Positions 12,516 to 23,735 of a DNA stretch of 64,000 nt are shown in pieces. The translations under genes were made by a program, and so were the position numbers. This stretch comes from Dama dama (Eukaryota; Chordata; Mammalia; Artiodactyla; Cervidae). Numbering within the stretch: position 1 is the first letter of the stretch; every line of letters begins with the position of its first letter. The stretch is taken from contig NC_083699.1 in assembly GCF_033118175.1 (NCBI RefSeq), positions 49,139,001-49,203,000 on the forward strand. Reading direction: 5' to 3'. The notes below the pieces were generated by a model. That model had not been told where the DNA came from. It did no database searches and was given only the letters and a program-made list of their open reading frames with translations.

Positions 12516-15105
12516 ACATCAATTCAGTTCAGTTCAGTCGTGTCCGACTCTTTGCAACCCAATGGACTGCAGCACGCCAGGCTTCTCTGTCCATCACCAA
12601 CTCCTGGAGACTGCTCAAACTCATGTCCTTTGAGTCAATGATACCATCCAACCATCTCATCCTCTGTCATCCCCTTCTTCTCCTGCCTTCAATCTTTCCT
12701 AGCATCAGGGTCTTTTCTGATGAGTCAGTTCATCATATCAGGTGGCCAAAGTATTGGAGCTTAGCTTCAGAATCAGTCCTTCCAATGAATATTCAGGACT
12801 GATTTCCTTTAAGATTGACTAGTTTGATCTCCTTGCAGTCCAAGGGACTCTCAAGAGTCCAAATCTCCAACACCACAGTTCAAAAGCATCAATTCTTTGG
12901 TGCTTAGCATTCTTTATGGTCCAACACCACATCCACACATGACTACTGGAAAAACCATAGCTTTTACTAGACAGACCTTTGTCAGCAAAGTAATGTCTCT
13001 ACTTTTAAGTTTTCTGTCTAGGTTTGTCATAGTTTTTCTTCCAAGGAGCAAGCATCTTTATTTTCATGGCTGCAGTCACCGTCTGCAGTGTTTTGGAGCC
13101 CCCCAAAATAAAGCCTGTCACTGTTTCCATCGTTTTCCCATCTATTTGCCATGAAGTGATGGGACTGGATGTCATGATCTTCATCTTCTGAATGTTGAGT
13201 TTTAAGCCAACTTTTTCACTTTCCTTTTTCATTTTCATCAAGAGACTCTTTAGTTCCTCTTCACTTTCTGCCATAAGGGTGCTGTCATCTGCATATCTGA
13301 GGTTATTGATATTTCTCCCCGGCAATCTTGATTCCAACTTGTGCTTTATCCAGTCAGGTAATTTGCATGATGTACTCTGCATATAAGTTAAATAAGCAGG
13401 GTGACAACATACAGCCTTGACGTACTTCTTTTCCTATTTGGAACCAGTCCATGTCTGGTTCTAACTGTTGCTTCTTGAACTACATACAGATTGCTCAGGA
13501 GGCAGGTACGGTGGTCTGGTATTCCCATCTCTTGAAGAATTTTCCATAGTTTGTTGCGATCCACACAGTCAAAGGCTTTGGCATAATCAATGCAGGAGAA
13601 GTAGATGTTTTACTGACATTCTCTTGCTTTTTCTTGTGATCCAATGGATGTTGGCAATTTGATCTCTGGTTCCTCTGCCTTTTCTAAAACCAGCTTGAAC
13701 ATCTGGAAGTTCATGGTTCATGTACTGTTGAAGCCTAGCTTGGAGAATTTTGAGCATTCCTTTGCTAGCATGTGAGATGAGTGCAATTGTGCGGTAGTTT
13801 GAATATTCTTTGGCATTGCCTTTCTTTGGGATTGGAATGAAAACTGACCTTTTCCAGTCCTGTGGACACTGCTGAGTTTTCCGAATTTGCTGGCATATTG
13901 AGTGCAGCACTTTCACAGCATCGTCCTTTAGGATTTGAAAAAGCTCAGCTGGAATTCCATCACCTCCACTAGCTTTGTTCATAATGATGCTTCCTAAGGC
14001 CCACTTGACTTCGCATTCTAGGATGCCTGGCTATAGGTGAGTGACCACACCATTGTGGTTATATGGGTGATTAAGACTCTTTTTGTAGAGTTCTTCTATA
14101 TATTCTTGCCACCTCTTCTTAATATCTTCTTTTGTTAGGTCCATACCATTTCTGCCCTTTATTGTGCCCATCTTTGCATGAAATGTTCCCTTGATATCTC
14201 TAATTTTCTTGAAGAGATCTCTAGTCTTTCCCATTCTATTGTTTTCCTCTATTTCTTTGCATTGATCGCTGAGGAAGGCTTTCTTATCTCTCCTTGCTAT
14301 TCTTTGGAACTCTGCATTCAAATGGGTGTATCTTTCCTTTTCTCTTTTGCCTTTCATTTCTTTTCACAGCTATTTGTAAGGCCTCCTCAGACAATCATTT
14401 TGCCTTTTTCCATTTCTTTTTCTTTGGGGATGGTTTTGATCACAGCCTCCTGTGCAATGTTAGGGACCTGCATCAGTAGTTCTTCAGGCACTCTGTCTAT
14501 CAGATCCACTCCCTTGAATCTATTTGTCACTTGCAGTGTATAATCATAAGGGATTTGATTTAGGTCATACCTGAATGGCCTAGTGGTTTTCCCTACTTTC
14601 TTCAATTTAAGTCTGAATTTTGCAATAAGGAATTCATGATCTGAGCCACAGTCAGCTCCCGGTCTTCACTTCTTTGGCATTAGTGATTGGGGCATAGACT
14701 TGGATTACTGTGATATTGAATGGTTTGCCTTGGAAACGAACAGAGATCATTCTGTCATTTTTGAAATTGCATCCAAGTACTGCATTTCAGACTCTTTTGT
14801 TGACTATAATGGCTACTAAGGGATTCTTGCTCACAGCAGTAGATATGATGGTCATCTCAATTAAATTCAACCATTCTGCTCCATTTTAGTTCATTGATTC
14901 CTAAACTGTCGATGTTCACTCTGGCCATCTCCTGTTTGACCACTTCCAATTTACCTTGATTCATGGACCTAACATTTCAGGTTCCTATGCAATATCGTTC
15001 TCTACAGCATCAGACTTTACTTCCATCACTAGTCACATCCACAACTGGGTGTTGTTTTTGCTTTGGTTCCATCTCTTCATTTTTTCTGGAATTACTTCTC
15101 CACTA
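12516..15105 (-). mobile_element. BovB (RTE) LINE, antisense, 5'-truncated, inactive
   Basis: Read on the minus strand it contains part of the endonuclease-like region (SDHEFLIAKFRLKLKKVGKT at 14605-14650), then the reverse transcriptase region (NKASGGDGIPAELFQILK; GFRKGRGTRDQIANI; NNLRYADDSTLMAESEEEL with the YADD catalytic motif), and ends at 12516 with the inverted TTCAGTTCAGTTCAGTCGTG 3' terminus. The main RT segments at 14357-14031, 13982-13587 and 13382-13005 share one frame, but there are frameshifts near 13600 and upstream of 14357, and a nonsense codon at 14031-14033. About half a kilobase of the endonuclease region appears to be missing at about 14660. BovB is a horizontally acquired LINE lineage of ruminants. 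It sits inside a MIR. No clear target-site duplication was found. Confidence 0.95.
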
Positions 15106-15107
15106 TT

Positions 15108-15255
15108 CTCCATCTTATTGTCCCTACCATAAAGATGAGAAAACTGAGGTTCAGAGAGGTTATCATGTCCAGGGTCAAACAGCTAATAAGCTGTGGAGCC
15201 AGGATTGGCACCCTGGCAGCTGATCTCAGGTTCCATGACTTTGTATCCATCAAGC
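15108..15255 (-). repeat. MIR SINE, right half (split by BovB)
   Basis: It continues the MIR interrupted at 12515: TATTGTCCCTACCATAAAGA, AAACTGAGGTTCAGAGAGGT, AGGGTCAAACAGCTAATAAG and GGAGCCAGGATTGGCACCC. Confidence 0.85.
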
Positions 15256-16435
15256 TCACATTGCTCCTAGCCACGCTAATTACTGAATAAAGGAACAAGC
15301 AGCACACTTGGGGTGTGATATTTAACATGCATTTTGAGAAGGTGCTAAATAGGAAAGTGAAAGAACTACTGTAGTTACAGTGTTTTACATTGAGAGAGAT
15401 GAAGCCAGGGCCTCTCTATGGCTGTCTCTGGGACTCTGGGTCAGGGCCCTACCATCTGTGGGTCTCACTTGCCTCATAATATGGCTTGGTTTTAGAGTCA
15501 TCATTTGTTGGAAGTCAATGGGCTACGGTTCCCTTCTGACCTAACTCCTCACCTGTTGGTGTGCAGAGTAGGTGCCATGAAAGGATGCTGGCTGAGGGCA
15601 GCCAACTCCACCAGGAGTGGGGACAGGAGGGCTTTTACCTGTGTTTCCTCACCTGTAAGAGGCTTCTTCTAGCTCCTGAGGCTGGTGCTTCCAGGCAGAT
15701 CTGTGTCACAGCTCAGGGCAGAACTTGGTGTCTCTTAGGCCTCCCAGTGTGCAAAATGTGCCCTGACGAGAAAAGTGCGAGAATATGCTAAAAGGTAGAG
15801 AGGAGAATCTCACTGTGGGCTGTCCTTTGACAGCTCTGAAAATAAGCAGACAAAACTTCAGAAACAGCAGAAGTGTTGGTGGAAAGTAAGAGAGTTTATA
15901 GGCAGCTTCAGGAAACCCTCTCTTCATTGGGTTCTGAGGGTATCCAGAGCTGATAGGAAATACAGAGATCATTGCCTTAAGCTGTGGGAGCCTCCAGGAT
16001 GGGCATCGAATCTTACTGCTCTTTCCCTAGCATCTTAGAAAGTACCTGGCATGCTTCTGGCTCTCAATTACACTTTGCTGAGTGACTGACTGGGAAAGGA
16101 ATCAGAGTGAGCAGGCGCCAGCAGGCAGAGGGATACAGTCCTCGAAAACATGGTCAGAAGTGCGATAGGAGTTGTAGAAGCACAGTCGCCATAGAAGTGC
16201 AGGTGGGGGGTGAGAAGAGCATCTGCTCGGGGCCAGCCCACGGTGCATATACCTCTTCCTGCCTCCCTTCTATCCACCAGCCCAACCAGCAGTTACCAAA
16301 GCAGTTACCACTTTGGGCTCCAGGATATAGTGGAGAATAAAATGGACATGGTCTCTGTCCTCATTCAACCTGGCGATGACTAGGAAAGATCATGGCTGAT
16401 GACAATTGTGTGTGCTTTAATTATTAGTGCCACCG
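15256..16435. other. Unassigned intronic sequence
   Basis: No exon recognised. Short ORFs on both strands lack domain features. Confidence 0.5.
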
Positions 16436-16439
16436 GAAC

Positions 16440-16593
16440 GCAGATTCCTTACTAGCTCTGTAACTGTAGGCAACTCACTGATACTCTTTGAGTTTCTCAT
16501 CTGTAACATGGGATGAGCGTTTTTAAGAATTATAAATAATAATACATGTCAATAGTGGGTTTTTTTCCTTGAGTTTGTGTGTGTGTGTGTGTT
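16440..16593 (+). repeat. MIR SINE fragment followed by (TG)n
   Basis: Sense MIR text: CCTTACTAGCTCTGTAACTG, TAGGCAACTCACTGATACTC and TTTCTCATCTGTAACATGGG. A (TG)9-10 run follows at 16575-16593. Confidence 0.75.
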
Positions 16594-17154
16594 GGGTGTG
16601 GGGTGGAGGATGGGGTTCTCTTTCTGTCCTGGCTGCTTTCCAGAAGATGAACACTTACTGACTACTGTAACAAATAAATTTTTGGTTTTATTATTTTGAC
16701 AATGATTTCTTCTGTTAAACTATTTCCTGCTCCTCTTAAACTGGCAGAAACCAAATGCGAGATTTCTTAAGGTATTCAACACTATATCCCAATTACAAGA
16801 AATCAGTAGAAACATTCAAAAACAAATAAGATAAATTCAAACAGTGAATCTGTGATTACTGTCCAAATGCACACCATTTTAAACTAAACCTCCAAAATGT
16901 GATCATTACATAGTAGTTAGAGCACATCCTTAAGTTCCTGCAGTCAGAGAAGAGGTAGAGTTATGGCCTAAAATAGACGAATAATAGCAACCAAACAAAC
17001 TCTCTATATATTTTTACTTTTTCTCAAGTTTGTATTTGAGGTAAAATGATTATCACTTTTTACTTTCTTGCAGTGCAGTGACTCAGGTGGAAGTCACTTT
17101 TCAGAGCACTTTCCCCTCAGGAGTTACTCCTGACGCCAGCTCCTACTGTGTGGT
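16594..17154. other. Unassigned AT-rich sequence
   Basis: No exon or named repeat recognised. Confidence 0.45.
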
Positions 17155-17210
17155 CAGGTGTGCTCATGCAGGTGTGTTCACGCAGGTGTGCTGACACAGG
17201 TGTGCTCACG
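17155..17210. repeat. 14-bp minisatellite, four units, CAGGTG E-box in each
   Basis: Four contiguous 14-bp units begin at 17155, 17169, 17183 and 17197, each starting CAGGTGTG and ending in a TCACG-like tail with one to three substitutions. A truncated fifth unit (CAGTGCATATG) follows. Confidence 0.9.
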
Positions 17211-17259
17211 CAGTGCATATGGTGTGCCGGGTGAGGGGCAGGGTTTGGGGGAGGCCTGG

Positions 17260-17405
17260 GAGGTGCTTCCCGTCCTGGCTCCATCGCTTCCTCACTCTGT
17301 GACCCTGGGCAGGTCACCAGTCTGTGTTCCAGTTTCCTCATCTGGAAGACAGAGAGAAACAGTACCTGACTCATGGGTCATTTCTAGATTAAATTAGATA
17401 ATAAG
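17260..17405 (+). repeat. MIR SINE
   Basis: Sense MIR: CTGGCTCCATCGCTTCCTCA, CTCTGTGACCCTGGGCAGGT, CCAGTTTCCTCATCTGGAAG, then TTAAATTAGATAATAAG. Confidence 0.8.
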
Positions 17406-18184
17406 CCCTATTTCCTCAATTCTAAAATACCATTAGTTTTACAGTACACCAAATTATCAGGTGGAAAAAACCATTATATTAAGTCTACATGTTGAATGTA
17501 AGACAGCCAAGTTTCAAGAAATCAAACATAAAAGGGAAAAAAAAAACTCACTAAACTGAGGGTAAGGCAGTCTTATTATTATGGATTATTATCTTATTAT
17601 CCTCTCTATATTGGGGGAGCTGTGGTCTGTGCCCAGATATCCCTGTTACCGCCTCTCTGCCAAACAGTCTGAGACAGGCTGCCTTTTCAGCATTTCTCTC
17701 AATATTTCGCCCCCACCAGTTGGATGCCAGGCCCTGTGTGGGCAAGCTTGGGCATGTTGTTGTTTCCTGTTTGTGTGGATTCCACCTTGTAGAGATTCAG
17801 AAAAACAATCACTTCTGGACCAAGCAGTCCCTCCTTTTCCACAAGTTTCTTTTACACTTGACCTTGTGCCTCCCAACTGTTTTCATGTCATTGCACAGCC
17901 AGACAATGATAATATTTGTACAAGACTCCAGGGTAAAGAGAGGATCAGTCAGGCCAAGGGGTCCAAACGTGCTCCATCTGGAATCATTCAGACCATTCCA
18001 GTGTAGCCCACCTTCTCTAGTTAGTGTCTATACTGAACAAGGAGGAGGAGAAAGAAGAGAAAAGCAAGCAGAAGCCCTGCTAATGTTCATTGGTTTTCAC
18101 TGGAGAATTTTAAAAGCATCTTATCAAGCATTTTTACAGTAGTGGTCTGATACCTTGATTGAAATACCCTCTGGCCTTTGGGTT
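17406..18184. other. Unassigned intronic sequence
   Basis: Two overlapping ORFs of about 140 codons (17581-18142) show no recognisable domain and have no convincing splice context. Regarded as chance. Confidence 0.5.
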
Positions 18185-18340
18185 CCATCAACAAACAAGC
18201 TCCATGTGTCAGAACCACTGGGAAACCATTAGTTTCAATAGTGTCATATATATTCCCTACTGGCCTGAGGCCTGGGAAACTGAATCATAAAAGCAGTCCA
18301 GGTGATTCTGTGCTGACAGATTTGAGACCCACTGAGCCAC
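18185..18340 (-). repeat. Possible MER5-type hAT remnant
   Basis: Weak resemblance: GTCAGAACCACTGGGAAACC and CCAGGTGATTCTGTGCTGAC followed by TTTGAGACCCACTG. Confidence 0.4.
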
Positions 18341-18554
18341 AAAGGCCCTTGGAGGGTTTCACTTGGCTCTATACGTTTTATGCCCTACATGGTTTATCTG
18401 CCTTTTATACCCTGTAAAGATAGCCTTTCTGATGCAGTGGTCCAAACCTAGTCACAGACCACCTCTCCATACATGCCTAGTGCACCCCTGGTGTACGAGG
18501 AGGACACCACAATGAGCAGGGAATCTGCATGTCTTCTGGGCCAGAAGCTTGCAA

Positions 18555-18733
18555 TCTTCTACAAGAACAGCATGTCTCAGAGTATGGTCTGGAGACTGCC
18601 TGCATCAGAATCACCTAGAAAGAAGCTCGTTAAAAAAGTCTGAATAAGATTCTCAAATTTTGGCCTAGTGATCTACATTTTACATAAGTACCTTGCTAAT
18701 GCTTACACACATTCAGATTGGGGAACTACTGCA
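18555..18733 (-). repeat. MER5A (hAT remnant), antisense
   Basis: AGACTGCCTGCATCAGAATC, ACCTAGAAAGAAGCTCGTTA, AGTGATCTACATTTTACATA and a terminal CAGATTGGGGAACTACTG follow the MER5A order. Confidence 0.65.
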
Positions 18734-19101
18734 TATGTGTAACTTAATAATCCTATCAATCTGCAGAGGGTTAATTTCAATGTAAGTGCAGACACTGTGG
18801 CCTGGGTTAAATGCAGACATTTTACTGCATAATAACCGTACATACACACAGCTAGCTCCTTGAGTAAGGAACCTTGCTTTAAGTACGGCTAATGGGGTAG
18901 TAACAAAAGAAGGGTGTTTAGGCCCCAAAATTCTATCAGTGAAGTAAATGGTGTAATTAAAAGCCTGATATGATGGCTTGAATACACATAAGATTCAACA
19001 CATTCTCCCTTATCTTAGTTTAATTTGGCAGTGGGAGTGTTTTTGCTTTGGTCTTTATGGGTCTCTCAATCAGAGTGGAGCTTATAGAATAAATAGTTTT
19101 T
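18734..19101. other. Unassigned intronic sequence
   Basis: No exon or repeat recognised. The last bases lead into the BovB target site. Confidence 0.5.
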
Positions 19102-19115
19102 AACAGGATCCATGA
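19102..19115. repeat. Target-site duplication, left copy of BovB
   Basis: AACAGGATCCATGA, repeated exactly at 21085-21098. Confidence 0.95.
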
Positions 19116-21084
19116 TGAACTATGGATGGAGGTTCGTGACATTGTACAGGAGACAGGAATCAAGACCATCCCCAAGAAAAAGAAATGCAAAAAAGCAAAT
19201 TGGCTGTCTGAGGAGGCCTTACAAATAGCTGTGAAAAGAAGGGAAGCGAAAAGCAAAGGAGAAAAGGAAAGATATACCCATTTGAATGCAGAGTTCCAAA
19301 GAATAGCAAGGAGAAATAAGAAAGCCTTCCTCAGCGATCAATGCAAAGAAATAGAGGAAAACAATAGAATGGGAAAGACTAGAGATCTCTTCAAGAAAAT
19401 TAGAGATACCAAGGGAACATTTCATGCAAAGACGGGCTCCATAAAGGACAGAAATGGTATGGACCTAACAAAAGAAGAAGATATTAAGAAGAGGTGGCAA
19501 GAATACACAGAAGAACTCTACAAAAAGAGTCTTAATCACCCATATAACCACAATGGTGTGGTCACTCACCTATAGCCAGGCATCCTAGAATGCGAAGTCA
19601 AGTGGGCCTTAGGAAGCATCATTATGAACAAAGCTAGTGGAGGTGATGGAATTCCAGCTGAGCTTTTTCAAATCCTAAAAGAAGATGCTGTGAAAGTGCT
19701 GCACTCAATATGCCAACAAATATGGAAAACTCAGCAGTGTCCACAGGACTGGAAAAGGTCAGTTTTCATTCCAATCCCAAAGAAAGTCAATGCCAAAGAA
19801 TGTTCAAACTATTGCACAATTGCACTCATCTCACATGCTAGTAAAGTAATGCTTAAAATTCTCCAGGCCAGGCTTCATCAATACGTGAACTGTGACCTTC
19901 CAGATGTTCAAGCTGGTTTTAGAAAAGGCAGAGGAACCAGAGATCAAATTGACAACATCTGCTGGATCATTGAAAAAGCAAGAGAGTTCCAGAAAAACAT
20001 CTATTTCTGCTTTATTGACTATGCCAAAGCCTTTGACTGTGTGGATCACAATAAATTGTGGAAAATTCTGAAAGAGATGGGCATACCAGACTACCTGATC
20101 TGCCTCTTAAGAAACCTGTATGCAGGTCAAGAAGCAACAGTTAGAACTGGACATGGATCAACAGACTGGTTCCAAATAAGAAAAGAAATACGTCAAGACT
20201 GTATATTGTCACCTTGCTTATTTAACTTATATGCAGAGTACATCATGAGAAACGCTGGGCAGGAGTAAGCACAAGCTGGAGTCAAGATTGTCGGGAGAAA
20301 TATCAGTAACCTCAGATATGCAGATGACACCACCCTTATGGCCGAAAGTGAAGAAGAACTAAAGAGCCTCTTGATGAAAGTGAAGGAGGAGAGTGAAAAA
20401 GTTGGCTTAAAACTCAACATTCAGAAAACTAAGATCATGGCATCCGGTCCCATCACTTCATGGCAGATAGATGGGGAAACAGTGGCTGACTTTTTTTTTT
20501 GGTCTCCAAAATCACTGCTGTTGGTGACTGTAGCCATGAAACTAAAAGATGCTTACTGCTTGGCAGGAAAGTTATAACCAACCTAGACAGCATATTAAAA
20601 AGCAGACATTACTTTGCCAATAAAGGGCCATCTAGTCAAGGCTATGGTTTTTCTAATGGTCATGTATGAATGTGAGAGTTTGACTGTGAAGAAAGCTGAG
20701 CACCAAAGATCTGATGCTTTTGAACTGTGGTGTTGGAGAAGACTCTTGAGAGTCCCTTGCGTTGCAGGTAGATCCAACCAGTCCATCCTAAAGGAGATCA
20801 GTCCTGGATGTTCATTGGAAGGACTGATGCTGAAGCTGAAACTCCAGTACTTTGGTCACCTGATGCAAAGAACTGACTCAATAGAAAAGACCCTGATGCT
20901 GGGAAAGATTGAGGGCAGGAGGAGAAGGGGACGACAGAGGATGAGATGGTTGGATGGCATCACCAACTCGATGGACATGGGTTTGGGTGAACTCCAGGAG
21001 TTGTTGATGGACAGGGAAGCCTGGTGTGCTGCGGTTCATGGGGTCACAAAGAGTCAGACACGACTGAGCAACTGAAGTGAACTG
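19116..21084 (+). mobile_element. BovB (RTE) LINE, sense, 5'-truncated, inactive
   Basis: About 1.97 kb of the BovB polyprotein and 3' end. One reading frame can be followed from 19126 to 21075, interrupted by a TAG at 19573, a TAA at 20266, a disturbed stretch at 20485-20613 and a stop at 20575. Recognisable reverse transcriptase parts: NKASGGDGIPAELFQILKED; GFRKGRGTRDQIDNICWI; FIDYAKAFDCVDHNKLWKIL with the catalytic aspartates; and NLRYADDTTLMAES at about 20305-20346. The C-terminal LLRVPCVAGRSNQSILKEIS and GRRRRGRQRMRWLDGITNSM segments follow. The element ends in the AACTGAAGTGAACTG 3' terminus. The endonuclease half is missing through 5' truncation. A perfect 14-bp target-site duplication flanks it, so this is one clean target-primed insertion. 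Confidence 0.97.
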
Positions 21085-21098
21085 AACAGGATCCATGA
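21085..21098. repeat. Target-site duplication, right copy of BovB
   Basis: AACAGGATCCATGA, identical to 19102-19115. Confidence 0.95.
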
Positions 21099-21507
21099 AC
21101 CCCTGAAATTGCAGGTAAATTTTTATGTGAATATGTATATTTTTCTAGGAGAGGGTTCAGACTACTGCCAGATTCTAAAAGGAATCTCTGACCCTGAAAG
21201 GGGAAAGACTAAGGATTTGAACGGAGGGATTTTTAAGGATTAGAACAGTGAAGAATTGTAAACAAAGGCTCAGGTCTGGGTAAGGATTTCCAAACTTTTA
21301 TAAACCAACAGAACTGAGATCTCCAGCTTTCCTTAAAAGCATACCTGGTTTCTCTCCTCTCTTCTTCCTGCATCATTCTTTCTTCCTTTAGGTTTGTCTC
21401 TTTTTCTGTTTTTCCTCCCCAATCTTTTCCCCTCTTTTTTCTCTATGTCCATCTGGTCATCCCTCCTTGCCATCCACTCCATCTCCCTTCTGCTCACTGA
21501 CTGACCT

Positions 21508-21836
21508 AGTTCAGTTCAGTTGCTCAGTCATGTCCAACTGTTTGCGACCCACAGACTGCAGCACGCCACGCTTCCCTGTTCATCACCAACACCAGCTTGC
21601 TCAAACTCATGTTCATTTGAGTTGGCGATGCCATTCAACCATCTCATCCTTTATTGTCCCCTTCTCCTCCTGCCTTCAGTCTTTCCCAGCATCAGGGTCT
21701 TTTCCAATGAGTCAGTTCTTTGCATCAGGTGGCCAAAGTATTGGAGTTTCAGTTTCAGCATCAGTCCTTCCAATGAATATTCAGGACTGATTTCCTTGAG
21801 GATTGACTGGTTTGATCTCCTTCCAGTTCAAGTAGA
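21508..21836 (-). mobile_element. BovB 3'-end fragment, antisense
   Basis: It begins with the inverted AGTTCAGTTCAGTTGCTCAG terminus and proceeds through CACAGACTGCAGCACGCCAC and CCCAGCATCAGGGTCTTTTC to GGTTTGATCTCCTTCCAGTT, where it is 5'-truncated. No clear target-site duplication. Confidence 0.93.
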
Positions 21837-22671
21837 AAGCAAAGCACATTTCTCTATTTGTTCTACCTGTGGAATAACTTTTTAAAAAAAATAATGCTTT
21901 ATGTTGGTGACTCTTGTTTTTAAAATCAACTGAGTTGAACATTTATCATTTCTCTGGTAGAGAGAGGACATAAAACTCTAGGTGCCCTGTCTTCCTGGCT
22001 TTTGGGGTTCAGCCCTCAGGAGGAGGTTTTCTGGGGGCTGTGATCCTGACTTCTGCCTGGCTGGAGGAGGGCAGGGGCAGGCACCTTCAGGCCTTCCTCT
22101 TGTTCTGAGTCTGCCTCTGGTGAAGAGAGTGACTGACTGCCCAGAATTCTAGGCCCCCAGCTCCAAAACTCTCCCATCCTCCCCACTGCATTATTTTTCA
22201 TTTTCTGGCTTTGCCTGTGGAAAGCAGAGAAAGGAACCGCTAGGCTGAGGAGGCCTTGGGGACCCAGTCATGGCTGCAGAAGGAAACCCGAGCTAATGCT
22301 GCCCGGCTCTGTCCTTGTGTTGGCTCCGGCTCTGTGAGCAGGAGGGGGCTTGGCCCGCCAGGCTCCCCAGACAGCTCCCTGGGATGGATGCCTGAAGCAT
22401 GAAGTCAGTGGCTTGGGAGGGCGCTCGCCTTGCTGGGCCGCCTACCTCAGCCCTGAGCAGCTGGGAGTTTCAAGGAGGTGGAGGGTGACACCCTGAGGGG
22501 TGGGTTAGCACATCCTGCCTGCACCCTGGTTCTGCCCTGTCGGGCCTGGTACTCGCCTCGCTGCAGGAGGGAGTCCTCTGGCTGTGGAGGGTAAGCCAGA
22601 TGCCCTCAGCATGGCTGTGGAGGGGCAAATGATGGCGTTTTCAGACTCAAGCATTTTGGGGGCACCTACTT
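21837..22671. other. Unassigned intronic sequence
   Basis: The GC-richer stretch at 22200-22600 holds no recognised SLC12A8 exon, promoter element or repeat. Confidence 0.5.
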
Positions 22672-22882
22672 GGCTTCCCTGGTGGTTTAGACAGTAAAGA
22701 ATCTGCCTGCAATGAGGGAGGCCTGGCTTTGATCCCTGGGTTGGGAAGATCCCCTGGAAAAGGAAATGACTGCCCGCTCCAGTGTTTTTGCCTGGAGAAT
22801 TCCATGGATAAGGGAGCCTAGCAGACTACAGTGCATGGGGTCACAAAAAGTGAGACACAGCTGAGCAACTAACACTGACTGG
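22672..22882 (+). repeat. Bov-tA SINE
   Basis: Ruminant tRNA-derived SINE in sense: GGCTTCCCTGGTGGTTTAGA, CTTTGATCCCTGGGTTGGGA (the B box), GGAGAATTCCATGGATAAGG and GTGAGACACAGCTGAGCAAC. Confidence 0.93.
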
Positions 22883-23485
22883 ATTGAGACGCATTTTAGT
22901 GGGTCTGAGAGGGACACAGAGGCAAGAGACAGGCCCTCAAGTCACTCATGTTTGGGTGGGGAATGACAGCCATCTATAGACAGAGAGTCTCAGGCTGACT
23001 GTGGTGGTGCAGAGAGGACTGGCTGGGCTGGGCCATGTTCTGCAACCTGAGGAGCCTGTGGGTGCTGGCTGGAAGGGAGAGTGGAGTTTGCTATGGGGGC
23101 CGCTGGCAGGAGATGGAGCCCCAAGTCATAAACGTCAGGGCTCAGATGGGGTCAGGGCTAGAGGTTTCTGAGTCTGTGGCACAGGTGCCCTAAGCCTGCT
23201 CACCATCTAATTTATTTGTCTCTGCAGTCCCAGACTTAATGCTTGCTGGGAGCTGGGCCATGCAAATTCATCTTCAGGAATGTATCCTGAAGGCATAGTG
23301 AGCCTTCTGCTGTGAGGTAGTCCAGTCCCAGCACACAAGCACCCAGAGCCCAGCCAGCACCAGGAACCACGGCAGCCCCTAGAATACCTCCCCGGGGACT
23401 GCATTTGCCAGTGCATTTCTGGGCCCCATAGAGAACTGACAAGTGGCTGTAGCTGTTGGCCCCATTTGAAGGATTGCATCACACT
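22883..23485. other. Unassigned intronic sequence
   Basis: No exon or named repeat recognised. Confidence 0.5.
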
Positions 23486-23489
23486 TACA

Positions 23490-23735
23490 TAGTTGTCAGA
23501 GCTGTAGCTTTGGACTCAGACCCTTGTGTTCAGATTCCAGCACAGCTGTAACTCATTGCGTGGACTTGGTCAAGTTAGTTAACCTTTCTGACCACTCTCA
23601 TTTCTGAAAATCAGGTAATAAAGCCTACTTTACTGGGTTGCCAAAGCATAAAATAATATATATATATAAAAGGCCTACTGTCATAGCCTGAGCGAAGTGG
23701 GTTCTTAATAAATAATTATTATTATTAACATTGCT
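23490..23735 (+). repeat. MIR SINE, near full length
   Basis: Sense MIR: GAGCTGTAGCTTTGGACTCA, TTCAGATTCCAGCACAGCTG, GGACTTGGTCAAGTTAGTTA, TAAAGCCTACTTTACTGGGT and a TAATAAATAATTATTATTAT tail. A (TA)n run at 23654-23668 lies inside. Confidence 0.85.

Noticed and set aside
13005..14605. Minus-strand ORFs with reverse transcriptase motifs as a host gene
   Set aside because: They belong to a BovB LINE with stop codons and frameshifts, so they are a dead mobile element.
23207..23482. ORFs near a GC-rich stretch considered as a missing upstream SLC12A8 exon
   Set aside because: The peptides have no similarity to the N-terminal part of the transporter that I recall.
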